A stretch of 49,247 nucleotides of DNA, taken from Candidatus Bipolaricaulota bacterium (lineage in GTDB: Bacteria; Bipolaricaulota; Bipolaricaulia; Bipolaricaulales; Bipolaricaulaceae). Positions 38,959 through 46,078 of the stretch are shown in pieces. The notes under the pieces were generated by a model that was given only the letters and a program-made list of their open reading frames with translations, did not search any database and had not been told where the DNA came from. Each line of letters begins with the position of its first letter. The stretch's first letter is position 1. The translations under genes and the position numbers were made by a program. The stretch is from the NCBI GenBank assembly GCA_014361015.1, contig JACIWJ010000006.1, positions 1 to 49,247 on the forward strand. Reading direction: 5' to 3'.

Positions 38959-40627
38959 TGACCGTGCGTTCGAGGGGCCCACGGGAACCCCATTGGCGGA
39001 CTTCGTCCGTGCGGCGTACCCCGAGCCCCAGGTCCCGGCGGTGGCCGCGATCGTGGATGGGGAGCTGCGGGAGCTCTCGTGTCGCCTCCACGAGGACGCT
39101 GCGGTGCGGCCCGTGTTCCTCACCGACTCGGAGGGGATCCGGATCTACACCCGATCGCTGAGCTTCCTCCTCGCTGCAGCCGTCCACGCCCTGTTCCCCG
39201 AGGCGCGGCTGATCATCGACCATTCTGTCCCGTTCGGGGGGTACTACTGCCGGGTGGTGCGGCGGCCCCTGTTCACCGCAGACGAGCTGGCGGCGATCGA
39301 GAGCCACATGCGGGAGCTCGTCCAGCAGGATGCCCCCATCGTTCGGGAGGAGGTCCCCCTTGCGGAAGCCCAGGTCCGCCTCCGCGCCCAGGGCCTCGCC
39401 AACAAGGCGGAGCTCCTCGCCCAGGGGGGGATCGGGGGCACGGTCCCCCTCTACCGGCTCGGGCAGTTCGAGGACTACCTGTTCGGGCCGATGGTGCCTT
39501 CCGCGGGGTTCCTGCGCTGGTTCGCCCTCGCCCCTTACCCGCGGGGGTTCATCCTCCGCTTCCCCCGCCGCGAGCGGCCGACCGAGCTCGCCCCAGCCGA
39601 GGACTACTCCGCGCTCCTCCAGGTGTTCGAGGAGTACGGGCACTGGCTGGATCTCCTCGGCGTGTACGACGCCTGCACGGTCAACGGAGCGGTACGGACG
39701 GGGCGGATGACCGAACTGATCCTGGTCTCGGAGGCCCTCCACAACCAACGGATCGCCCGGATCGCCGAGATGATCGCCGCGCACCCTTCTTCCCCGCGGC
39801 TGATCCTCATCGCCGGCCCGTCCTCCTCGGGGAAGACCACGTTCACGAAGCGGCTCGCGATCCAGCTTCTGTCGCTCGGGCTCAGGCCGTATCCGGTGTC
39901 GATGGACGACTACTTCCTGCCCCGCGACGAGATGGCCCGCCGCGGCCTCACCGACTTCGACGACATCTCGGCGGTGGAGGTGCCCCTCTTCCAGCGCCAG
40001 ATGGAGGAGCTCCTCGCGGGGCAGGCCGTGCGCCTGCCGCGGTTCGATTTCGCGACGGGGCAGCGCGAGGAGGGGAGCGAGCTCGAGTTGAAGGAGGACG
40101 GGATCCTCCTCGTCGAAGGGCTGCACTGCCTGAACCCCGGCCTCCTCCCGCCGCACCTGGATGAACGTTCGTTCCGCATCTACGCCTCCGCCCTCACCCA
40201 GCTCAACCTCGACGACCACGTGCGGATGTCGACCACCGATACCCGGCTCCTGAGGCGGGTGGTGCGGGACGCCGCGTACCGCGGCTACACCGCGGAGGAC
40301 ACGCTGCGGATGTGGGACAACGTGCGGCGAGGGGAGAAGCGGTTCGTGTTTCCCCACCAGGGGCGAGCCGATGTGATGTTCAACTCCGCCCTTGTCTACG
40401 AGTGGAACGTCCTGCGGTCCCGCGCGGAGCCGCTCCTCCTCCAGGTGCGGCACCCGCGGCTGCGGCTGAGGGCAGAGCGGCTTCTCGACGAGCTGCGGTG
40501 GTTTGTCCCGTACCCGGGGGAGGAGATCCCCGCGACGTCGATCCTCCGCGAGTTCATCGGTGGAGGGATCCTCGCCGCGTACTACCCAAGCCCGTTCGAG
40601 CGGGCGACGTGGAGGAGGGAGTCGTGA
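38903..40627 (+). CDS. TGS-domain nucleoside (uridine-like) kinase
   Basis: A 574-residue protein. Residues about 10-75 resemble a TGS domain, about 76-260 the second N-terminal domain of threonyl-tRNA synthetase (YTRSLSFLLAAAVHALFP, PFGGYYCRV), and about 300-570 form a P-loop kinase like uridine kinase: GPSSSGKTTFTKRL with Lys311, SMDDYFLPRDEM, LLVEGLHCLNPG and REFIGGG. This architecture is known in Thermotoga-like bacteria; substrate likely uridine or another nucleoside. ATG 38903 is 9 nt after TACAAT (38888-38893), inside the macrodomain gene, and has no Shine-Dalgarno. Confidence 0.9.
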   Translation: MAPVKPTKRRETVQAVFPDDRAFEGPTGTPLADFVRAAYPEPQVPAVAAIVDGELRELSCRLHEDAAVRPVFLTDSEGIRIYTRSLSFLLAAAVHALFPEARLIIDHSVPFGGYYCRVVRRPLFTADELAAIESHMRELVQQDAPIVREEVPLAEAQVRLRAQGLANKAELLAQGGIGGTVPLYRLGQFEDYLFGPMVPSAGFLRWFALAPYPRGFILRFPRRERPTELAPAEDYSALLQVFEEYGHWLDLLGVYDACTVNGAVRTGRMTELILVSEALHNQRIARIAEMIAAHPSSPRLILIAGPSSSGKTTFTKRLAIQLLSLGLRPYPVSMDDYFLPRDEMARRGLTDFDDISAVEVPLFQRQMEELLAGQAVRLPRFDFATGQREEGSELELKEDGILLVEGLHCLNPGLLPPHLDERSFRIYASALTQLNLDDHVRMSTTDTRLLRRVVRDAAYRGYTAEDTLRMWDNVRRGEKRFVFPHQGRADVMFNSALVYEWNVLRSRAEPLLLQVRHPRLRLRAERLLDELRWFVPYPGEEIPATSILREFIGGGILAAYYPSPFERATWRRES

Positions 40628-41139
40628 AGACGGTCAGTCCGTGGGAGCGATTTGCCGAGGTTCAGGAGCAGGTGCTGCACGGGGACGGTGCGTTCCTGGT
40701 TGCGGTGGACGAGCGCGACCGCCCGAACGCGATGACGATCGGCTGGCTCCAGCTCGGGACGGTGTGGTCGCGGCCGGTGTGCCACGTCCTCGTCCGGCCA
40801 TCGCGCTACACCCACCGCTGCATCGAGGCGAGCGGGGCGTTCACGGTGAACGTGCCCCTGGGCACGATGGCCGAAGAGCTCGCGTTCTGCGGGACCCGCT
40901 CCGGGCGGGACGTCGACAAGTTCGCCGAGCTGGGCCTGCGAACCACGCCCGGAACGAAGGTCCGCGCTCCCATCCTCCCTGGGTGTGCCCTCGCGTACGA
41001 GTGCCGCCTGGTCGCCCATGCGGCGCTCGCCCCGGAAGGGGTTCTCGACGAGGGGATCCGGGCCAAGTACTACCCCCGCGGCGACTTCCACACGCTCTTC
41101 TTCGGGGAGATCGTCGCCGCGTGGGCGGTCACCGCCTGA
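40624..41139 (+). CDS. Flavin reductase-like (FMN-binding split barrel) protein
   Basis: A 171-residue protein of the flavin-reductase-like family. GDGAFLVAVDERDRPNAMTIGW, the SRPVCHVLVRPSRYTHRCIEASGAFTVNVP segment (flavin-binding loops) and the CGTRSGRDVDKFAELGL block are typical. It could reduce FMN or act as a small flavoprotein oxidoreductase. GTG 40624 overlaps the kinase stop (GTGA), so it is the last gene of the 37496-41139 operon. Confidence 0.9.
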   Translation: MKTVSPWERFAEVQEQVLHGDGAFLVAVDERDRPNAMTIGWLQLGTVWSRPVCHVLVRPSRYTHRCIEASGAFTVNVPLGTMAEELAFCGTRSGRDVDKFAELGLRTTPGTKVRAPILPGCALAYECRLVAHAALAPEGVLDEGIRAKYYPRGDFHTLFFGEIVAAWAVTA

Positions 41140-41163
41140 CCCCCATTGTCCCGCGGCCCGTTT

Positions 41164-41880
41164 CTACTCCGTCTCCCCCTCCGGGCCGGACGTCTCCGGC
41201 TCGGGTTCAACGGGAGAACCGATCCCGCCGAACGAGATGCGAAGCCCGAAGAACGGTGCCCGCAGGTCGAGCTTGGGCCCGGCGATCTCGCGATCCCCTT
41301 CCTCCCACTGGCCGGGGAAGGCGATGAAGTACCCGCCCCAGCCCTCGATGGCGAGCCAGGGGAAGACCTGAACCTGGAGCCTTAGGTACGGCAGGGACCC
41401 GAAGAACCCCAGGCTGAACTGGCTGAGGGGTGGCTGGGCGAGGGCATCGGCGAAATCCACCGGGACGCGAGCCCGCGCCTTGACGGTGAGGTCTCCCCCG
41501 CCGATGACGGTCCCAAACGCGAGGATCGCGCTGTCCCCGGCCTGGCGGGGGATCTCGACCAGGAACCCGCCAAAGCCGAACTCGAGGTCGGCACGCTTCT
41601 CCCCTTGGAGGACGGAGGCCGTCCCCCCGAACCCGAGCCCGCCGAGCACCGCTCCGCCGAGGGCTCCCCCTCCTCCCCCTCCCCCGAACACCACGACCGG
41701 CCCATCCACCGCGGGGTAGCCCGCTGTGGTCAGAGCCTGGCTCAGCGGGGAGAGGTCGAACGAGAGGCGCCCGACGAGGAATCCACCAGATCCCAGCCCC
41801 ACCACAGCCCGTTCCACAGCGCCCGCTGCGGACGCGCCGACGGCGACCACGAGCACGATCCCCAGCACCCTTCGAATCAT
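41164..41880 (-). CDS. Gly-rich exported protein, unknown function
   Basis: Unrecognised 238-residue protein. ATG 41880 has a GGAGGG Shine-Dalgarno 4 nt upstream. Residues 1-22 are a signal peptide (LGIVLVVAVGASAAGA). The mature chain has a run of eight glycines near residue 70, many LGGLGFGG-type strands, and a Pro/Glu-rich acidic tail after about residue 222. The strand-turn pattern and aromatic endings (FFGLRISFGG) suggest a beta-rich surface or barrel protein. A TACAAT box lies about 55 bp upstream. Convergent with the flavin reductase gene (24-bp gap). Confidence 0.7.
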   Translation of the reverse strand: MIRRVLGIVLVVAVGASAAGAVERAVVGLGSGGFLVGRLSFDLSPLSQALTTAGYPAVDGPVVVFGGGGGGGALGGAVLGGLGFGGTASVLQGEKRADLEFGFGGFLVEIPRQAGDSAILAFGTVIGGGDLTVKARARVPVDFADALAQPPLSQFSLGFFGSLPYLRLQVQVFPWLAIEGWGGYFIAFPGQWEEGDREIAGPKLDLRAPFFGLRISFGGIGSPVEPEPETSGPEGETE

Positions 41881-42034
41881 CGATCCCTCCTCGAACACCG
41901 TCCGCAGTCGATACGGCACAGTTTCCGCAGGATTGTACCTGATAGTTCGACCTTCGGCTCGTGACGTTCGCCTGCCATGGACGGCCAGCCGCTTGTCGGG
42001 GGGCTGCGAACTCGCGCTGAGCTCCTGCACTTGT

Positions 42035-43357
42035 TCATCCCCAGGGGATGAACCTTCCCCGCCCCGGCGGGGCGAGGATCTCGCCATCCCGCACCAGCCA
42101 CTCCCCGCGGGAGAGGACGCCCATCACCCGCCCGCGGAGGGTCATCCCTTCGTAGGGCGAGAAGTCGGTCCTCGTGTGAAGCCGTTGCGCCCGCACCGTC
42201 CACTTCGCCCCCGGGTCGAGGAGGACGAGGTCCGCGTCCGCCCCGGGCCGGATCCCGCCCTTCCCCGGCCACAGGCCAAATGCCCGCGCCGGCCCTTCGC
42301 TGAGGTACCAGGCGAGGTCGCGGAGGGTGATCCGCCCCTTCGCCACCCCCTCCGAGTAGAGGAGGGGAAGCAGCGTCTCCACCCCCGGGAGCCCGGAGGG
42401 AAGGTGGGTTGGATCGTCCCGGTGCGCGTCCTTCTCCGCGTTCGTGAACGGGCAGTGGTCCGTGGCCACGGCCTGGAACTGCCGCCGCCGCAACGCCTGC
42501 CACAGGGCCTCCCGATCGGCCGCTGTGCGCAGGGGCGGGACCACGGAGAACCGGTGTCCGTCAGGCCGCGCGTAGACCGCCTCGTCGAGGAGGAGGTAGT
42601 GGGGGCACGTTTCCCCCACGAGGGGCGCCCCGGCCCGTTGGGCGGCGCGGAGGGCGACCGCCCCCCGGCCGGTCGAGATGTGGGCGATGTACGTCGGGCA
42701 GCGCGTCTCCCGGGCGAGGATCCCCACCTCGGCGATCGCCACCTCCTCCGCGAGCGCGGGGCGAACCGCCGGGAACGGTCCGCCTGCGGCGTCCACGAGT
42801 TCCTCGGCTTCGGCGTGGACCATCGCCGTCCCCCCGAGGTCCCGGATCGCCTCCATCGCCCGCCGGAGCGTCCCCAGCGACGTCCGCCGGCCGCTCGAGG
42901 CGTAGGCGAGGTAGAACTTGAACGAGCGGACCCCCCGTTCCGCCGCCGCGGCGAGCTCGTCGACGCGGTCCGGGGTCCACCCCACCATCTCCGCCCGCAG
43001 GGCGAAGTCCACAGCCGCTGCGCGGGCCTCGTCGAGCCGCCTCGCGACCTGGTCAGGGAGGGGGGCGTCGGGCGCGCCGATCGTGAAGTCGATGACGGTC
43101 GTCACCCCCCCGGCGGCGGCGGCGCGGGTGCCGGTGGCCCAGTCGTCCGCGGAGCGCGTCCCCGCGACCGGGAGGTCAAGGTGGACGTGGGCGTCGATCG
43201 CCCCCGGGAGGACGAGGAGCCCTTGCGCCGCGACGCGCTTCGCCTGCCCGCCGAGCTTCCCGACCTGGGCGATCTTCCCCTCCCGAATGAGCAGGTTCGC
43301 TTCACCAATGCGGCGCGGGGTAACCACCGTTCCCCCCGCGATGAGAAGCGCAGCCAT
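42035..43357 (-). CDS. D-hydantoinase/dihydropyrimidinase-family amidohydrolase
   Basis: Cyclic-amide hydrolase with a TIM-barrel, 440 residues. Metal ligands: His57 and His59 in AIDAHVHL, carboxylated Lys147 in SFKFYLAY, His in MVHAEAEEL, His in YIAHISTGRG and Asp in ATDHCPFT. SFKxF-like spacing fits dihydropyrimidinase or hydantoinase rather than dihydroorotase, but allantoinase cannot be excluded. ATG 43357 has TATCTT 6 nt upstream and a -35 TTGCCA. Probably part of pyrimidine or hydantoin breakdown. Confidence 0.9.
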   Translation of the reverse strand: MAALLIAGGTVVTPRRIGEANLLIREGKIAQVGKLGGQAKRVAAQGLLVLPGAIDAHVHLDLPVAGTRSADDWATGTRAAAAGGVTTVIDFTIGAPDAPLPDQVARRLDEARAAAVDFALRAEMVGWTPDRVDELAAAAERGVRSFKFYLAYASSGRRTSLGTLRRAMEAIRDLGGTAMVHAEAEELVDAAGGPFPAVRPALAEEVAIAEVGILARETRCPTYIAHISTGRGAVALRAAQRAGAPLVGETCPHYLLLDEAVYARPDGHRFSVVPPLRTAADREALWQALRRRQFQAVATDHCPFTNAEKDAHRDDPTHLPSGLPGVETLLPLLYSEGVAKGRITLRDLAWYLSEGPARAFGLWPGKGGIRPGADADLVLLDPGAKWTVRAQRLHTRTDFSPYEGMTLRGRVMGVLSRGEWLVRDGEILAPPGRGRFIPWG

Positions 43358-43363
43358 GGGTCC

Positions 43364-43392
43364 AAGATAGCGTCGCGCTCTCCCCGTGGCAA
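43364..43392 (-). promoter_or_regulatory. Hydantoinase promoter, leaderless type
   Basis: Minus-strand TTGCCA (43392-43387), exactly 17 bp, TATCTT (43369-43364), then 6 nt to the ATG. One of the clearest leaderless promoters in the window. Confidence 0.65.
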
Positions 43393-43480
43393 CGAAGGGG
43401 GCGGGCGGATCCCCTCGGGGGACGCTCCTGGGTCTGGGAGGACACTTCACCGCGGGCCCTGCGCGGGTATGATGAGGTCT

Positions 43481-43834
43481 GTGGCCGGTGCTTTGACCGA
43501 ACGACGACAGCAGTACATCGCGGACCTCGAACGCGGGCTGGAGTTGGCTGTCTCGCGCCTTGCCTCCCTGCCCGAGGTGGAGAAGGTGATCGTGTTCGGC
43601 TCCTACCGCCGGGGGAGACGGGACCTGTTCACCGACCTCGACCTCCTGGTCCTGATCCGGACCCCCGAGCCCTTCCTGAAGCGCATGGAGCGCCTGTACC
43701 GGCTTCTGGCCGGAATCGGCGTGGACCTCGACCTCGTCGCCTACACCCCGGAGGAACTTGAGGCGAACAGGGATCGGCCGTTCTTCCGACGGGCCCTCGC
43801 CGAGGGGGAGGTGGTCCATGAGAAGAGAGGGTGA
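43481..43834 (+). CDS. MNT-type minimal nucleotidyltransferase
   Basis: A 117-residue nucleotidyltransferase of the MNT (antitoxin) family. GSYRRGRRDLFTDLDLLVLI supplies the GSxxRG loop and the DxD metal pair; the third Asp lies in VDLDLVAYTP. In known pairs MNT antitoxins AMPylate and silence HEPN toxins. GTG 43481 is chosen because TATGAT (43468-43473) ends 7 nt upstream, with TTCACC as a 16-bp-spaced -35; ATGs at 43469 and 43472 lie inside the -10 box. Overlaps the HEPN gene by 17 bp. Confidence 0.9.
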   Translation: MAGALTERRQQYIADLERGLELAVSRLASLPEVEKVIVFGSYRRGRRDLFTDLDLLVLIRTPEPFLKRMERLYRLLAGIGVDLDLVAYTPEELEANRDRPFFRRALAEGEVVHEKRG

Positions 43835-44219
43835 GGGTGCACGCTGGCTCGAGCAGGCCAAGGAAGACCTTCGCTGGGCGCGGGTCCTGCTGAAGCAGGG
43901 CGGGTACCACGTTGTGGCGTTTCTCGCGCAACAAGTGGCCGAGAAGAGCCTCAAGGCGGTTCTGTACCACCTGGGTGAGGAAGTCGTGCTTGGGCACTCG
44001 GTGGAGCGGCTGGCCTCGAACGTGGCGAATCGCTTCCCAGAGGTGCGCGTCTCGGCTCCCCGTTGGGCCACCTTGGATGCTCACTACGTGACGAGCCGTT
44101 ACCCGAACAGCGTTCCAGGGAGCATCCCCGCGCGCGTCTACGACCAGGCTACAGCCGAGACCGCGCTTCGGATCGCGGAAGAAGTTGTCGAGTTCGCCGA
44201 GCGGGCGATCGGCCGGTAG
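43818..44219 (+). CDS. HEPN-domain protein, partner of MNT
   Basis: A 133-residue HEPN protein, the likely toxin or effector of an MNT/HEPN pair. WLEQAKEDLRWARVLLKQGG, AFLAQQVAEKSLKAVLYHLG and GHSVERL are the usual helices, followed by RWATLDAHYVTSRYPN with Arg82 and His89, an RX6H arrangement compatible with HEPN RNases. The ATG lies within the end of the MNT gene. Pairing is strong; toxicity is inferred. Confidence 0.9.
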   Translation: MRREGEGARWLEQAKEDLRWARVLLKQGGYHVVAFLAQQVAEKSLKAVLYHLGEEVVLGHSVERLASNVANRFPEVRVSAPRWATLDAHYVTSRYPNSVPGSIPARVYDQATAETALRIAEEVVEFAERAIGR

Positions 44220-44249
44220 GTCGGCTGACGGACGCTGTAAGGCTGGGTC

Positions 44250-45398
44250 ATGAAGGATCTCCTGGATCTGTCACTCGACGAGCTGCGTTCGGTCCTCGCC
44301 TCGTGGGGGGAGCCCCCGTTCCGGGTTCAGCAGGTGTGGGAGTGGGTCTGGAAGCACCTCGCCACAGACTTTCGCCAGATGACGAGTCTTCCCACAAGGC
44401 TCCGGGCCCGCCTGGCCGACGCATTCACAGTGGCCGTGCCCGGGGTTGCCGCGCGCCAGGCCGACGACCAGGGGACCGAGAAGGTCCTCCTTCGCCTTGC
44501 CGATGGGCAAGCTGTCGAGGCAGTCCTCATCCGCGAGGGCGATCGACGGACCGTGTGCATCTCGACCCAGGTGGGATGCCCCGTGGGTTGCGCGTTCTGC
44601 GCCACAGGGGCGATGGGCTACCGGCGCGACCTCACCGCCGGGGAGATCGCGGCCCAGGTCCTGCACTTCGCCCGAGCACTCCAACCCCGGGGGGAACGCG
44701 TGACCCACGTCGTGGTGATGGGGATGGGCGAGCCCCTCCTCAACTACGACGCCACCCTCAAGGCGATCCGCAACCTCAACGACGGGCAAGGGTTCGCCCT
44801 CGGGGCCCGCCGGTTCACCGTCTCCACGATCGGGGTCGTGCCGGGGATCCATCGCCTCGCCGGGGAGGGGCTCCAAGTGAACCTCGCGATCTCCCTCCAC
44901 GCCCCCGATGACGCGCTGCGGCGGGAGCTCGTGCCGCTGGGGAAGCGCTGGTCGATCCGGGAGGTCCTCGCCGCCGGCGACCACTACGCCCGGGCCACGG
45001 GGCGGCGGGTCTCCTACGAGTACGTGCTCCTCGCGGGGGTGAACGACCGCCTGGACCAGGCCCGGGCTCTGGCCGCGCTCCTCCGGGGGAAGCTCGCCCA
45101 TGTGAACCTGATCCCGTTCAACCCCGCCCCGGGCCTCCCCTTCCAGCGGCCCGACCCTCGCAGCGTGGATGCGTTTCGACAGGAGCTGGTCCTTCGCGGG
45201 GTCGATGCGACCGTGCGTCGCTCGCGCGGGGTGGAGATCCAGGCTGGCTGCGGCCAGCTGCGTGGGCAGGGTTCGCGCGCGGTTTCCCTTCGCTCTCCAT
45301 CGTGTCTCTCCGAGGGAGAACAGGACGGAAGGTGGGGGGCTCCGGCTGCCAACGCCGATCGGGGTGAGGGTGAACGGAGCGTTGAGCCCAACGGGTGA
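44250..45398 (+). CDS. rlmN: 23S rRNA (A2503-C2) methyltransferase RlmN
   Basis: Radical-SAM methyltransferase for 23S rRNA A2503 and tRNA A37, 382 residues. The FeS motif is CPVGCAFC (CX3CX2C) in QVGCPVGCAFCATGAMGYRR; VVMGMGEPLLNY, TVSTIGVVPGI and LAISLHAPDD are family blocks, and the methyl-carrying Cys is in QAGCGQLRGQ. The family usually ends near there; this frame continues about 42 residues of low-complexity sequence, probably read-through into former intergenic DNA. Separated by 30 bp from the HEPN gene. Confidence 0.95.
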   Translation: MKDLLDLSLDELRSVLASWGEPPFRVQQVWEWVWKHLATDFRQMTSLPTRLRARLADAFTVAVPGVAARQADDQGTEKVLLRLADGQAVEAVLIREGDRRTVCISTQVGCPVGCAFCATGAMGYRRDLTAGEIAAQVLHFARALQPRGERVTHVVVMGMGEPLLNYDATLKAIRNLNDGQGFALGARRFTVSTIGVVPGIHRLAGEGLQVNLAISLHAPDDALRRELVPLGKRWSIREVLAAGDHYARATGRRVSYEYVLLAGVNDRLDQARALAALLRGKLAHVNLIPFNPAPGLPFQRPDPRSVDAFRQELVLRGVDATVRRSRGVEIQAGCGQLRGQGSRAVSLRSPSCLSEGEQDGRWGAPAANADRGEGERSVEPNG

Positions 45399-45463
45399 CG
45401 GCGGCAGCGCTCGGTCAGACTCCCGGGCTTGGGGCGACGCGAGAGAAGGGGGGAAAGATGCGA

Positions 45464-45491
45464 GAAGGCCCCGAGGCGAGATGGGGCCTTC
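45464..45491 (+). terminator. Hairpin after rlmN
   Basis: GAAGGCCCC (45464-45472) pairs perfectly over 9 bp with GGGGCCTTC (45483-45491) around a 10-nt loop. It lies 66 bp after the rlmN stop. A C-run rather than a T-run follows, so it is not a classical intrinsic terminator. Confidence 0.5.
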
Positions 45492-45666
45492 CCCCGGAGC
45501 GGGCTCGAGAGGGTGCGGCGTTTTCATCCACGGCTGAGCGCGTCCACCGCGTCTGGCCGCGACAACCGCCCTCGCATGATCACCATATCAATCGTTCATC
45601 TTCGTGGCAAATCGATCGACCCATCGAACCCGTCGGGCCACGAACCCGTCAAACGGCAATGCGGAC

Positions 45667-45678
45667 ACTGTATACAGT
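45667..45678. promoter_or_regulatory. 12-bp perfect palindrome, possible operator
   Basis: ACTGTATACAGT is fully self-complementary and sits in the AT-richer gap, about 210 bp before the promoter of the beta-helix gene. It resembles an operator for a small dimeric repressor; no regulator gene is adjacent. Confidence 0.35.
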
Positions 45679-45889
45679 AGTTAACGTGCGAGGGGGTCCC
45701 CCGCGGCGAGGCAGTGGTCCCACTTCACGAGGCAGGTATCCGTGCACAGCTTCTCGGAGCCCATGTGCGCGAGTTGCCTTTGGGTTTGCACTCTGAGTGA
45801 GAGATGTCCCAGGCTCGGTTTCAACCGGCATCGCATTTGCAGCTCCCGTATGGTTGAATGTAGGTGTTTATCCCCGGACCTAGTGCCCC

Positions 45890-45919
45890 TTGACACGCGG
45901 GTCATCGCATTTGTATTAT
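45890..45919 (+). promoter_or_regulatory. Consensus promoter of the beta-helix protein gene
   Basis: TTGACA (45890-45895, perfect), 18 bp, TATTAT (45914-45919) in an AT-rich stretch. Transcription would start near 45926 and give a leader of about 150 nt with a GGAGG-type Shine-Dalgarno near 46068, unlike the leaderless promoters elsewhere. Confidence 0.6.
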
Positions 45920-46078
45920 ATTATCTTTGCTGCAGGCAGCTGCCGTCATGAAGGTAGCGAGCTCTGCAAGGGGGTGATGAGCCAGGAGAGAAACGCGATT
46001 ACTCAGCTTTGCGCTCGGCGCTACGCGGTCGCGCCTGGGCAATCCAGAGCAGCAAGAGGAGAAGGGGAGGAGGGCAGG

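Larger units (their letters stand above)
45399..46078. other. 680-bp gap without a convincing gene
   Basis: The first 140 bp hold the rlmN terminator hairpin. From about 45540 to 45960 the sequence is visibly less GC-rich than its surroundings and has a 12-bp palindrome and a strong promoter. The last 150 bp would be the leader of the beta-helix gene, with some pairing potential (GCCAGG at 45981-45986 with CCTGGGC at 46034-46040; GGCGC at 46017-46021 with GCGCC at 46031-46035). Short open frames here have no recognisable motif. Confidence 0.6.

Noticed and set aside
18282-40627. The two kinase genes as a recent duplication
   Set aside because: They share motifs but differ in nearly all other positions and in their N-terminal domains, so divergence must be old.
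45681-45905. A 74-codon minus-strand frame with several Cys residues in the gap after rlmN
   Set aside because: No Shine-Dalgarno, no TANNNT at a suitable distance and no recognised motif; too weak to call a gene or a gene remnant.
45920-46078. Possible riboswitch in the leader of the beta-helix gene
   Set aside because: Some stems can be drawn, but no known riboswitch core (c-di-GMP, glycine, cobalamin, SAM, fluoride) could be matched by eye.
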